From the NCBI GenBank assembly GCA_945916625.1, contig CAMEGY010000010.1:1-12574 (forward strand): a stretch of 12,574 nucleotides of DNA, written 5' to 3'. The DNA comes from an uncultured Anaerococcus sp. Its GTDB lineage: Bacteria > Bacillota_A > Clostridia > Tissierellales > Peptoniphilaceae. Both the position numbers and the translations under genes were made by a program. Every line of letters begins with the position of its first letter. Within the stretch, counting starts at the first letter, position 1. The notes beneath the pieces are model-generated. The model was not told the DNA's origin. It did not search any database and saw nothing but the letters and a program-made list of their open reading frames with translations. This document shows positions 1 to 6,923 of the stretch, piece after piece.

Positions 1-290
1 AACTTATTGGTTTTTATATGAATAGAATTATCAATTGGTATAAGTCCTGCCAAATTTTCAAGTTTATCTTCACCAATACTTGCTACAGCCTTATTAAAAC
101 TATGACTTACTTCATTCATAGTTTCATTAACTTTCTTGTTTAACTCATCCCTAGCTTTGATTTTACTATCATGGGCATTCATTAAGGCCTTTCTTTTCTT
201 ATCAAGTATGTCAAATCCGACTTCAAGTAGTTTAAGCTCTTCTTTAGCCTTGATGAGATTTGCCTTGCTAGCGATTATTTGATTATTCAT
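1..290 (-). CDS. ntpD: V-type ATPase subunit D (central rotor shaft), 3' end beyond the window
   Basis: Only the first 96 residues are in the window; the rest lies left of base 1. The translated start reads [20 protein letters not shown] and continues with a long, charged helix containing [17 protein letters not shown]. This is the characteristic N-terminal coiled-coil helix of V/A-ATPase subunit D, which forms the rotating shaft inside the A3B3 head together with F. The chosen start is the ATG at 290..288. It overlaps the end of the subunit B gene by 8 nt (ATGAATAA contains the B stop), so translation is probably coupled to B. Only a weak AGG-type ribosome binding site is visible upstream. 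D as the last ATPase gene after A and B is the usual arrangement in bacteria. The family assignment is secure; the partial length is due only to the window edge. Confidence 0.93.
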   Translation of the reverse strand, partial: MNNQIIASKANLIKAKEELKLLEVGFDILDKKRKALMNAHDSKIKARDELNKKVNETMNEVSHSFNKAVASIGEDKLENLAGLIPIDNSIHIKTNK

Positions 291-1656
291 CTATCTTACC
301 TATAAATTTATCAAGATTTGCTTCAGATACCCTGTGTAGTTCATTTCTTGGTAAAATTTTTAATATATCCCAAGCAAGGTCTAGGCTCTCTTCCAAATCC
401 CTATTTTCATTTTGCCCTTGACTTAAAAATTTATTTTCAAAAACCTCTCCAAATTCTAGGTATTTCTTATCTATTTCAGATAAGTCTTCCTCACCTACAA
501 TTTGAGCAATATTTCTTACATCAATAACTTTTGAATATGATTCATAAATCTGGTTCATAACATCTTCATGGTCACTTCTGGTGTATCCTTCACCAATACC
601 ATCTTTCATTAGCCTTGATAGAGATGGTAATACGTTTATAGGTGGATATACTCCCTTATTAGCGAGACCCCTATCGATAACGATTTGTCCTTCTGTAATA
701 TAACCTGTAAGGTCTGGAACTGGATGAGTTATATCGTCATTTGGCATAGTAAGTATAGGAATCAAAGTTACTGTTCCCTTTATGCCCTCAACCATACCTG
801 CTCTTTCATAAAGACTTGCAAGATTTGAGTATAAATAACCTGGGTAACCCTTTCTAGAAGGTATTTCTCCTCTTATTGAAGATACCTCCCTAAGAGCTTC
901 GCAATATGAAGTCATATCTGTAATTATGACCAAAACATGGTAGCCTTTTTTATATGCTAAATATTCTGCTGCTGTAAGGGCACATTTTGGAGCAAGTAGT
1001 CTTTCCATAATAGGTGAATCAGCAAGGTTTTGATACATGACTAGCTTATCTTTGATTCCTGCTTTAGAAAAAGCATCTTCAAAAAATAAGGCTTCATCTT
1101 TTTTTATACCCATAGCAGCAAATACAAAGGCAAAGTTCTCGTCTGTCTTTAGTTTTGCTTGTCTAATAATTTGAGCTGCTATTTCATTATGAGGAAGTCC
1201 TGATCCTGAAAAAATCGGTAGCTTTTGCCCACGTATAAGTGTAGTTAAGCTATCTATTGCAGAGATCCCTGTTTGAATGAAATCTCTAGGATATTCTCTA
1301 GCTACCGGATTTAGGGCAAGTCCCTCTACAGGATAGGATTCATCAGAATATATATCACCGCCATTATCAATTGGCTCACCTATCCCATTAAAAGTCCTCC
1401 CTAAAATTTTCTCATTTAGAGGAAGTTCTAGGGGTTTTTCATGAAAGCTTACAACTATATCATCTATAGAAAAATTATCTGTATTAGCATAGACTTCAAT
1501 TGTGACAGTATCATCACTTACCATTACAACTGATCCTACGAATTCCATTCCTTCAGCATTGACTGAAACTAGAGAGTTGTACGCTATGTTGGATACTTTT
1601 TCTACTTCTATAATAGAAGATTCAATTTTCTTAATTTTAGTGTATTCTTTTCTCAA
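283..1656 (-). CDS. ntpB: V-type ATPase subunit B (non-catalytic head subunit), TTG start
   Basis: This 457-residue protein has the full usual length. B alternates with A in the hexameric cytoplasmic head and completes the nucleotide sites from the neighbouring side. A true Walker A motif is absent and replaced by the family's [12 protein letters not shown] (residues 149-160), which separates B from A. Other family signatures are [16 protein letters not shown] (245-260), [19 protein letters not shown] (283-301), and LPSLSR (343-348), where R348 is the expected arginine finger reaching into the A site. The start is a TTG at 1656..1654. It is supported by AAGGGG 8 nt upstream (1670..1665) and by alignment of [11 protein letters not shown] with the family N-terminus. 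The next in-frame ATG (residue 37) would remove much of the N-terminal beta-barrel. The gene begins 4 nt after the A stop codon and overlaps D. Confidence 0.97.
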   Translation of the reverse strand: MRKEYTKIKKIESSIIEVEKVSNIAYNSLVSVNAEGMEFVGSVVMVSDDTVTIEVYANTDNFSIDDIVVSFHEKPLELPLNEKILGRTFNGIGEPIDNGGDIYSDESYPVEGLALNPVAREYPRDFIQTGISAIDSLTTLIRGQKLPIFSGSGLPHNEIAAQIIRQAKLKTDENFAFVFAAMGIKKDEALFFEDAFSKAGIKDKLVMYQNLADSPIMERLLAPKCALTAAEYLAYKKGYHVLVIITDMTSYCEALREVSSIRGEIPSRKGYPGYLYSNLASLYERAGMVEGIKGTVTLIPILTMPNDDITHPVPDLTGYITEGQIVIDRGLANKGVYPPINVLPSLSRLMKDGIGEGYTRSDHEDVMNQIYESYSKVIDVRNIAQIVGEEDLSEIDKKYLEFGEVFENKFLSQGQNENRDLEESLDLAWDILKILPRNELHRVSEANLDKFIGKIDE

Positions 1657-1660
1657 TATC

Positions 1661-3403
1661 CTAACCCCTTAACCTAGCAAAATGTGTTTCAATCTTTGCT
1701 TTTAATTCATTGAGCTTATCAAGCTTATCATTTTCGTAATTATATTTCATCTGACTAATGTCATTTAATAGGTTTGCATCATAAAAATCAATATATTCAA
1801 TTCCATCTTTTAGAGCCTGACTGCTTAAGTCGTTATATCTATCTATTATATCTAGCATAATTATTTGTTTTTTAACTGGTACATACTTATCGATATCGTT
1901 GTAAGCATTTTGTTGTAAGAAACCATTTCTAATAAGACCAGCTACATCCAGGGTATTCATCTGCTCATCTGATAGGGCATCTGAACCAACTAGCATCATA
2001 ATAGATTTGACTTCTTCCTCATCGATTAATATTTTCATCAACTTATTTCTAACAGCTATAATATCAGAATTGTAGTTTTCTTTATAATAATCCTTAATTT
2101 TATCTAGGTAATTTGTATAGGAAGTAAGCCAGTTAATTGCTGGATAATGCCTTGAGTAAGCAAGTTTTCTATCAAGACCCAAAAATACATTTACACTTCT
2201 TCTTGTAGCTTCTGTAACAGGTTCTGAAAAATCTCCTCCAGAAGGTGAAACAGCACCTATTAGAGTAACTGACCCTTTTGTACCATTTAAGTTTTCGAAA
2301 TAACCAGCCCTTTCATAAAACTTAGATAGTCTACTAGCTAGATAAGCCGGATATCCTTCTTCAGCTGGGATTTCTTCAAGCCTTGCAGATATTTCTCTAA
2401 GAGCCTCAGCCCATCTAGAGGTCGAATCTGCCATAAGAGCTACATCATATCCCATATCCCTATAATATTCAGCTATAGTTATTCCTGTATAAATACTAGC
2501 TTCCCTAGCTGCAACTGGCATATTTGATGTATTTGCAATAAGGATGGTTCTTTGCATCAAATCTTTGCCTGTATTTGGATCAATTAGGTCTGGAAATTCC
2601 TCTAATACTTGAGTCATTTCATTTCCCCTTTCACCGCAACCAATATATACTATAATATCTACATCTGAGTATTGGGCAAGCTGGTGTTGGAGCATGGTTT
2701 TACCTGTTCCAAAACCACCTGGAATTGCAACAGTTCCTCCCTTTGCTATTGGAAAAAATACATCTAAAACCCTTTGGCCTGTTACAAGGAGGCTCTTAAG
2801 TCCTAGTGCTTTTTTCACTGGTCTTGGATTTCTAACTGGCCAGTATTGATAAAGTTTTAGATCAAAAATACCTTCATCATTTTCAACCTTTATAATTGTA
2901 TCTTCAAGCTTATATTTACCATCTTCTTTAGCTTCAATAACTTTACCCTCTACATTTGAAAGTAGTCTATGTTCAATAACTTCTGTTTCTTTTATGGTTC
3001 CATATATATCGGATTTTCTGATCCTATCACCAGACTTAAACTTGATGGATACTTCCCATTCTTTTTCTAGATCGAGATTATCAAAACCAATACCTGACGG
3101 TATAAAGGCTCCGTATTTGTCCATAATGTCTTTTAGAGGTCTTTCAATACCGTCAAACATATTTCCAAGAAGCCCTGGACCTAGCCTAACAGACAAAGGC
3201 ATGGATGTTGAAATAATTTCTTCACCAACCTTAAGTCCTGTTGTATCCTCATATACCTGTATTGTTGCAATGTCTCCATCAACCGATATTACTTCGCCAA
3301 TAAGCTTTAATCCACCGACCGATACCATCTCTTTGATTTTTAGACTTCTAGCATTTTTTGCATATACTACCGGCCCATTTATTGTCTTAATTACTGGATT
3401 CAT
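1661..3403 (-). CDS. ntpA: V-type ATPase catalytic subunit A
   Basis: This is the catalytic ATP-binding subunit of the cytoplasmic head, 580 residues from the chosen ATG. Domains in order are an N-terminal beta-barrel starting [15 protein letters not shown], the A-specific bulge domain (about 110-190), the nucleotide-binding core and a helical C-terminal domain. The Walker A loop is PGGFGTGKT (228-236, K235). The catalytic glutamate lies in GCGERGNE (E258), and the Walker B region is [16 protein letters not shown] (322-337). The frame stays open upstream to a TTG at 3445, but the ATG at 3403 fits the family N-terminus and is preferred, giving a 17-nt overlap with the E gene instead of 59 nt. 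The ribosome binding site is modest (GAGAG). All visible catalytic residues are intact, so the enzyme should be active as ATPase or synthase. Confidence 0.97.
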   Translation of the reverse strand: MNPVIKTINGPVVYAKNARSLKIKEMVSVGGLKLIGEVISVDGDIATIQVYEDTTGLKVGEEIISTSMPLSVRLGPGLLGNMFDGIERPLKDIMDKYGAFIPSGIGFDNLDLEKEWEVSIKFKSGDRIRKSDIYGTIKETEVIEHRLLSNVEGKVIEAKEDGKYKLEDTIIKVENDEGIFDLKLYQYWPVRNPRPVKKALGLKSLLVTGQRVLDVFFPIAKGGTVAIPGGFGTGKTMLQHQLAQYSDVDIIVYIGCGERGNEMTQVLEEFPDLIDPNTGKDLMQRTILIANTSNMPVAAREASIYTGITIAEYYRDMGYDVALMADSTSRWAEALREISARLEEIPAEEGYPAYLASRLSKFYERAGYFENLNGTKGSVTLIGAVSPSGGDFSEPVTEATRRSVNVFLGLDRKLAYSRHYPAINWLTSYTNYLDKIKDYYKENYNSDIIAVRNKLMKILIDEEEVKSIMMLVGSDALSDEQMNTLDVAGLIRNGFLQQNAYNDIDKYVPVKKQIIMLDIIDRYNDLSSQALKDGIEYIDFYDANLLNDISQMKYNYENDKLDKLNELKAKIETHFARLRG

Positions 3404-3992
3404 TAAAACTCTCGCTTTCAAAAACTTGGTATAATTTTTTACCAAGTTTATACTTGTTCTCTCTTATTTTTTGCCTAAAAGTAAAATTGTACCTAAATTC
3501 TCTATTAATATCGATCAACATAAAGCCTCCAATATATGAATTATTTATAGTTTCGATATTTTTAAACTTTATTAAATCTAGGTCGTCTTCTACAACTGCG
3601 ACTATAATATCATCTTCTTTAAGTGATAGACCCTTAATCTTTTCACTTATTTGCTTTTGAAGATTATCTTTATATTCCGAAGTTTTCTTATAGGCCTTTA
3701 ATTTTTCTGTCAATTTTTCATAAAAATCATCAAGTAAGTCTTCTTTATAAGTAAAGAACTTATTTTTTTCTTCCTCACTTATTTTAGAAATCTCTTCATT
3801 TTTTCTTATTTCTAAGAAAACATCCCTATCTTTGATCTTTTTTTCAAAGTCTTCCTTACGAACCTCATTTTTGCTGTCTAAGAATATGGAATTTTTTTCT
3901 GTTGATTGAAACAATTCTTGGTCTGTTTTTTCTTTTTCTTCATCCCAGACCATTTTTCTAAAACTTGATAATTTTGCTTCTATGTCTAACAT
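3387..3992 (-). CDS. ntpE: V-type ATPase subunit E (peripheral stalk)
   Basis: This 201-residue protein has the usual length for bacterial subunit E. E pairs with a G/H-type coiled-coil partner to make the peripheral stalk that holds the A3B3 head against rotation. About the first 110 residues are highly charged (Lys/Glu rich) and helix-forming. The C-terminal globular domain carries the family signature YIGGFMLIDINREFRYNFTF followed by ENKYKLGKKLYQVF, which closely fits subunit E and is the basis of the call. An AAAGGA ribosome binding site lies just upstream of the ATG at 3992, 11 nt after the F stop codon. The 3' end overlaps the A gene by 17 nt and contains a perfect 10-bp inverted repeat (3422..3449). 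The expected partner subunit is not encoded as a separate gene here; see the I N-half gene. Confidence 0.9.
   Translation of the reverse strand: MLDIEAKLSSFRKMVWDEEKEKTDQELFQSTEKNSIFLDSKNEVRKEDFEKKIKDRDVFLEIRKNEEISKISEEEKNKFFTYKEDLLDDFYEKLTEKLKAYKKTSEYKDNLQKQISEKIKGLSLKEDDIIVAVVEDDLDLIKFKNIETINNSYIGGFMLIDINREFRYNFTFRQKIRENKYKLGKKLYQVFESESFNESSN
3422..3449 (-). repeat. Perfect 10-bp inverted repeat just upstream of the subunit A start
   Basis: Arms 3422..3431 (AAACTTGGTA) and 3440..3449 (TACCAAGTTT) are exact reverse complements separated by an 8-nt AT loop. The repeat lies inside the end of the E gene, and in the mRNA it ends 18 nt before the ATG of subunit A. It could form a hairpin influencing translation or mRNA stability at the E/A boundary. 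It could also be a by-product of the conserved protein sequence KLGKKLYQV encoded there. No U-tract follows, so it is not a terminator. Confidence 0.5.
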
Positions 3993-4003
3993 ATCTAATC
4001 CTT

Positions 4004-4240
4004 TCAGCCATCTATAGTTACAATCAAAGGTCTTGTGTTTTCTTTTCTAAAATCATCTATTTTTAGTTTATTTTTATCGTAGACGCTTCTTGTTATAATC
4101 AAAATTGCAAGGTTAGAATCTTCTACAGATTTATCAAAAATTAAATTAAAATTATTTGATTTTATTAATTCTCCCTCGATTGCACTTAATCTAAACATTG
4201 TTAGCAAATTATTTGAATCAGTTAATATCTTTGCTTTCAT
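4004..4240 (-). CDS. ntpG: V-type ATPase subunit F, short form (78 aa)
   Basis: F is the small subunit that binds the D shaft. The protein begins MKAKILTDSNNLLTMFRLSAIEGELI, like the Rossmann-type start of subunit F (KI.VIGD.D...GFRL.G). It continues with LAILIITRSVYDK, matching the family's AIIFIT strand, and ends at RPLIVTIDG. Typical family members run to about 100 residues and continue after the P-G with a GxxxIGxExIRELVEKAVG-like C-terminal helix. Here a TGA stops the chain right after the last core strand, so the C-terminal helix is absent. The E gene starts 11 nt later and no other frame restores the missing part. No Shine-Dalgarno sequence is visible; the ATG lies one base after the K stop, so translation is probably coupled to K. 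Position between K and E supports the assignment. Confidence 0.82.
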   Translation of the reverse strand: MKAKILTDSNNLLTMFRLSAIEGELIKSNNFNLIFDKSVEDSNLAILIITRSVYDKNKLKIDDFRKENTRPLIVTIDG

Positions 4241-4241
4241 C

Positions 4242-4670
4242 TTATGCGTTTAGGATCATGATTGAAATGATAACACCAAAGATTGCTATACCTTCGGCAA
4301 GACCTACGAATATGATTGTCCTACCAAGGATAGACTGATCTTCAGATATAGCTCCAAGGGCTGCAGAACCAACTGTACCAACAGCGTATCCTGTACCAAT
4401 AGCTGCAAGACCTGTTGATAGTGCCGCACCTATATATTTTAGACCATCAGAAGCTGCTGCTGTAGCTGCAGTTTCTGCAGCTTTAGATCCAGAAGGAATT
4501 AATAAAACTACAATCATCATCATGATAGGTACAAATGTAAATAAATTCATCTTAAGAGCCTTTCTGATTTTAGCTTTTGATGGATCCTCATTTGTTTTTA
4601 ATAGGTATAAACCTGAATAAATTGTTATAATTACTACTGCTAGTGCTAATAGTGCTGTATATTTTATCAT
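4242..4670 (-). CDS. ntpK: V-type ATPase membrane rotor subunit K (c-ring proteolipid)
   Basis: This 142-residue, very hydrophobic protein has four predicted membrane segments at about residues 4-24, 43-59, 77-105 and 117-140. The C-terminal hairpin is a classic c-type hairpin: a glycine-rich helix (GAALSTGLAAIGTGYAVG), a polar loop (GAISEDQS), then GLAEGIAIFGVIISIMILNA with the ion-carrying carboxylate E126. Several copies form the membrane ring that rotates as ions pass subunit I. The N-terminal hairpin is atypical: it lacks the glycine-rich face and the LPxTQ-type ligand motif of the 156-residue Enterococcus hirae protein, so each copy seems to carry one ion site. An Ala/Thr-rich stretch (65-73) joins the two hairpins. 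An excellent ribosome binding site (AAAGGAG, 5-nt spacer) fits a subunit needed in many copies. Confidence 0.92.
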   Translation of the reverse strand: MIKYTALLALAVVIITIYSGLYLLKTNEDPSKAKIRKALKMNLFTFVPIMMMIVVLLIPSGSKAAETAATAAASDGLKYIGAALSTGLAAIGTGYAVGTVGSAALGAISEDQSILGRTIIFVGLAEGIAIFGVIISIMILNA

Positions 4671-4680
4671 AATATCTCCT

Positions 4681-6042
4681 TTAGTTTCTTTCTTTTATTG
4701 GTCTAAATTTACGACCATTTCCTTGATAATATTTGCTAAACATTTCATAAAACTCAAGTCTCAAACCTTGAATAAATACAATCATACCTTCAAGTCCTAT
4801 GATTAAAATATTTCCTAAAATAAGGATAATGAGACCTTTAATTCCACCGCCTGCAATTTCACTCATAACCTCAAAAGCCATATACAAACCAACGTGATTT
4901 ATAGCAAAGGCCCCTACTCTTGTAAAGGATACAAGGTTAGAAAATACAGACAAAAGTGCTTCTATTATTGAAAATGAACTTTCAACATAATAGTCAAATG
5001 CTGTTGATTCATAAGTATGATCTCTCTTTTCAATTTTTGCTGCGATTGGTTTTGAAAAAACAATCATTACTATTGATAGAATTAACATTACTAAACCAAT
5101 AGCTTTTGGTAAAGGACTTACATTTGTAATATTAAGGATTAGTAAGACAAATGAAGTCATCATCATAAGCCCTGCTATACCTTCTTTACCGAAGATGCCT
5201 TCCTCTATATTTTTTTGCTTAACCAATTTGTTATAGATTCCCATAAAGTAAGCTATTACGAGTAGACCTATACCGAATGCTACTGAAGCGATAAGGACTT
5301 TCATTATATTGTCAAATGGCTTTATAAGTAAGGCTGGTATAAGGGTTTCTATACCAAAAATCGAACCATACATTATGCCAAAGAAGCATGCTGAAAATCC
5401 AATTCTCCTAAGAAGAGCGCCGAAGGTCTTATTTTTCTTATCTACTAAGAAACTTAGTAAGACAAAGACTAAACCTTGGCCTAAATCTCCAAACATCATC
5501 CCATATAAAAGCATATAGGATATAGCGAAAAATGGAGTTGGGTCAATCTCATTATAATTTGGAGCCCCATACATATTTACTAAAAACTCGAAGGGTCTAA
5601 AAAGCTTATTATTTTTTAGTTTTGTTGGTGGTGATTGATTAGTGTCTTTTTTCACTGTCACGGTTGTATCTTCATACTTATCAGAGAGATCCGTAAATTC
5701 ATCTATCTTTGAATCTGGAACCCAACCTGAAAGGTACAAGTACTTATCACCCTTGGCCATCTTTGAGACCAATTCATCACTTTTTTCGTAATAATCTAAG
5801 GAATGAGAAAGATTATCTACTATATCCTTGTTTTTTGATTTAATTTCTTCAAGATTCTTATTAATAGCATCTAATTCTTTGTCAATACTGTCTATTTCAC
5901 TATTTATAGAAGATAGGTTTTGATCTGGAATTTTTTTATCAATAAATCCCAAAGTATTAACAGCTCTTCCTATATCATCCTTAACTTGCTTAGGGTAGAC
6001 TAACAAATAATTTTCTTTAGAATTTTTAATCTTATCAGCCAT
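4681..6042 (-). CDS. ntpI: V-type ATPase subunit I, C-terminal half (second part of cytoplasmic lobe plus membrane domain)
   Basis: These 453 residues cover the last two thirds of subunit I/a, the stator protein with the ion half-channels. After a short leader, the chain enters the I family in mid-domain: NYLLVYPKQVKDDIGRAV and LGFIDKKIP match the second half of the distal lobe. Next come a coiled coil (about 43-95), the YLSGWVP strand (103-109), then EIDPTPFFAISYMLLYGMMF and GDLGQG. About seven or eight membrane helices follow (165-430). The essential arginine is R375 in FTRVGAFAINHVGLYMAF, and the end shows LRLEFYEMFSKYYQGNGRKF. The start ATG (6042..6040) follows directly after the TAG of the preceding gene, in the same frame. 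AAAGGGG (6054..6048, 5-nt spacer) makes independent initiation likely. A normal subunit I is one chain of about 650 residues, so this is a split subunit. Confidence 0.93.
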   Translation of the reverse strand: MADKIKNSKENYLLVYPKQVKDDIGRAVNTLGFIDKKIPDQNLSSINSEIDSIDKELDAINKNLEEIKSKNKDIVDNLSHSLDYYEKSDELVSKMAKGDKYLYLSGWVPDSKIDEFTDLSDKYEDTTVTVKKDTNQSPPTKLKNNKLFRPFEFLVNMYGAPNYNEIDPTPFFAISYMLLYGMMFGDLGQGLVFVLLSFLVDKKNKTFGALLRRIGFSACFFGIMYGSIFGIETLIPALLIKPFDNIMKVLIASVAFGIGLLVIAYFMGIYNKLVKQKNIEEGIFGKEGIAGLMMMTSFVLLILNITNVSPLPKAIGLVMLILSIVMIVFSKPIAAKIEKRDHTYESTAFDYYVESSFSIIEALLSVFSNLVSFTRVGAFAINHVGLYMAFEVMSEIAGGGIKGLIILILGNILIIGLEGMIVFIQGLRLEFYEMFSKYYQGNGRKFRPIKERN

Positions 6043-6054
6043 CTAATCCCCTTT
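6040..6054 (-). promoter_or_regulatory. Stop-start junction with Shine-Dalgarno inside the split subunit I locus
   Basis: On the minus strand the sequence reads AAAGGGGATTAGATG. The first frame ends ..MKGD-TAG and the second begins ATG-GCT-GAT with no base between. The two frames are the same, so a single UAG separates them. AAAGGGG (6054..6048) is a strong ribosome binding site placed 5 nt before the ATG. This favours termination and re-initiation over read-through. Confidence 0.8.
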
Positions 6055-6921
6055 CATAATAATATCAAAAGCATAGTCAACAAGCATATCAATTTTTTCA
6101 TCATATACGGCTTGTATATCATCTCTAAGCTTCTTATATTCTTCCTTGATTTCTTTACTTTTTTGTTCAATTTCTTGATCGTATTTTGAATTTATCCTAA
6201 TTATTTCGTCTTGAATCTTATTAGAATATTCATTGTCTATCCTCATAGCAACCTTTAAACTTTCTTCTTTCTCATTTGCTATGATATCATCTACTTCTTT
6301 TCTTCTAATGGTAGTTTTCTTATCTAGTTCAAATATCTCATTTAGGGCATCTGATGATTTTAAAGCATCTTCATCTAAGTGAATAATTAGTGATGGAATA
6401 TTTTCATAATTATTTTTTAATATAAATCTTCCATCTTTAGATACCTCGCCATACCTATAATCGAAATAATTGAGGTTTTTTATTTTTTCTATATCAATTT
6501 CAGCCTTATCAAGTATCTCAAGATTTCCTTTAAAATCTAAAAGTTCCTTTCTCTTCTCAAGCAATTCTTCTTTTCTTTTTATAATTGGTGCAAGATTTTT
6601 ATAAAGGTCTTCTAAATCTTCTTTTGAAATAGCCTTCTTACAAGAATCATTAATACTATCATCACTTTCAAGCAGGGTCTTTAGATAAGTAATTTTTTCT
6701 ATATCAGACTTAGACAGACCCTCAAAACTTTTGATACTATTCATATCTTCTGTAAGCTCTACATTTTCAGTGCTTGCTTTAACTGAAAATGCCCTACTTG
6801 CTACTTGATTAAAAGCATCTACTGGTTCTATTTGACCTATATTTATCACATCTATCAGTAAATCTCTTAGATTCGACAACCTAGATGTAATATTTACCAG
6901 GTGCATTTTTTCTACTGTCAT
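6043..6921 (-). CDS. V-type ATPase subunit I N-terminal part fused to a G/H-like peripheral-stalk segment
   Basis: This 292-residue protein has two parts. Residues 1 to about 185 match the N-terminus of clostridial-type subunit I: MTVEKMHLVNITS with GQIEPVDAF, a coiled-coil arm (about 100-135), then AEIDIEKIKNLNYFDYRYG and YENIPSLIIHLDED, the first half of the distal lobe. The chain then leaves subunit I. Residues about 189-292 are charged and helical, beginning ALNEIFELDKKTTIRRKEV, passing through KYDQEIEQKSKEIKEEYKKL and ending VDYAFDIIMKGD. Length, composition and the hydrophobic end resemble the G/H stalk subunit, which has no other gene here. No in-frame start codon lies near the junction, so this part is made as a fusion. 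The ATG at 6921 lies 2 nt after the C stop, with GGAAGG upstream. The I assignment is firm; the G/H identity is inferred. Confidence 0.82.
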   Translation of the reverse strand: MTVEKMHLVNITSRLSNLRDLLIDVINIGQIEPVDAFNQVASRAFSVKASTENVELTEDMNSIKSFEGLSKSDIEKITYLKTLLESDDSINDSCKKAISKEDLEDLYKNLAPIIKRKEELLEKRKELLDFKGNLEILDKAEIDIEKIKNLNYFDYRYGEVSKDGRFILKNNYENIPSLIIHLDEDALKSSDALNEIFELDKKTTIRRKEVDDIIANEKEESLKVAMRIDNEYSNKIQDEIIRINSKYDQEIEQKSKEIKEEYKKLRDDIQAVYDEKIDMLVDYAFDIIMKGD

Positions 6922-6923
6922 AT

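Noticed and set aside
2994..3434. 146-codon plus-strand open frame opposite subunit A
   Set aside because: It lies fully antisense to a strongly conserved gene, has Ser/Pro/Ile-rich composition typical of reverse-complement shadows, and has no recognisable domain.
3404..3445. Extended start of subunit A at the TTG at 3445
   Set aside because: The extra 14 residues (mirroring the end of E in another frame) are not part of the A family N-terminus, the overlap with E would be 59 nt, and an ATG fits at 3403.
6043..6045. UAG as a pyrrolysine codon
   Set aside because: Subunit I has no known need for pyrrolysine, no Pyl genes are visible, and an ATG with a strong ribosome binding site follows directly.
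4681..6921. Subunit I as a broken pseudogene
   Set aside because: Both frames are long and clean, each has a proper ribosome binding site, and the key motifs are intact; a decaying gene would be expected to show frameshifts or lost residues.
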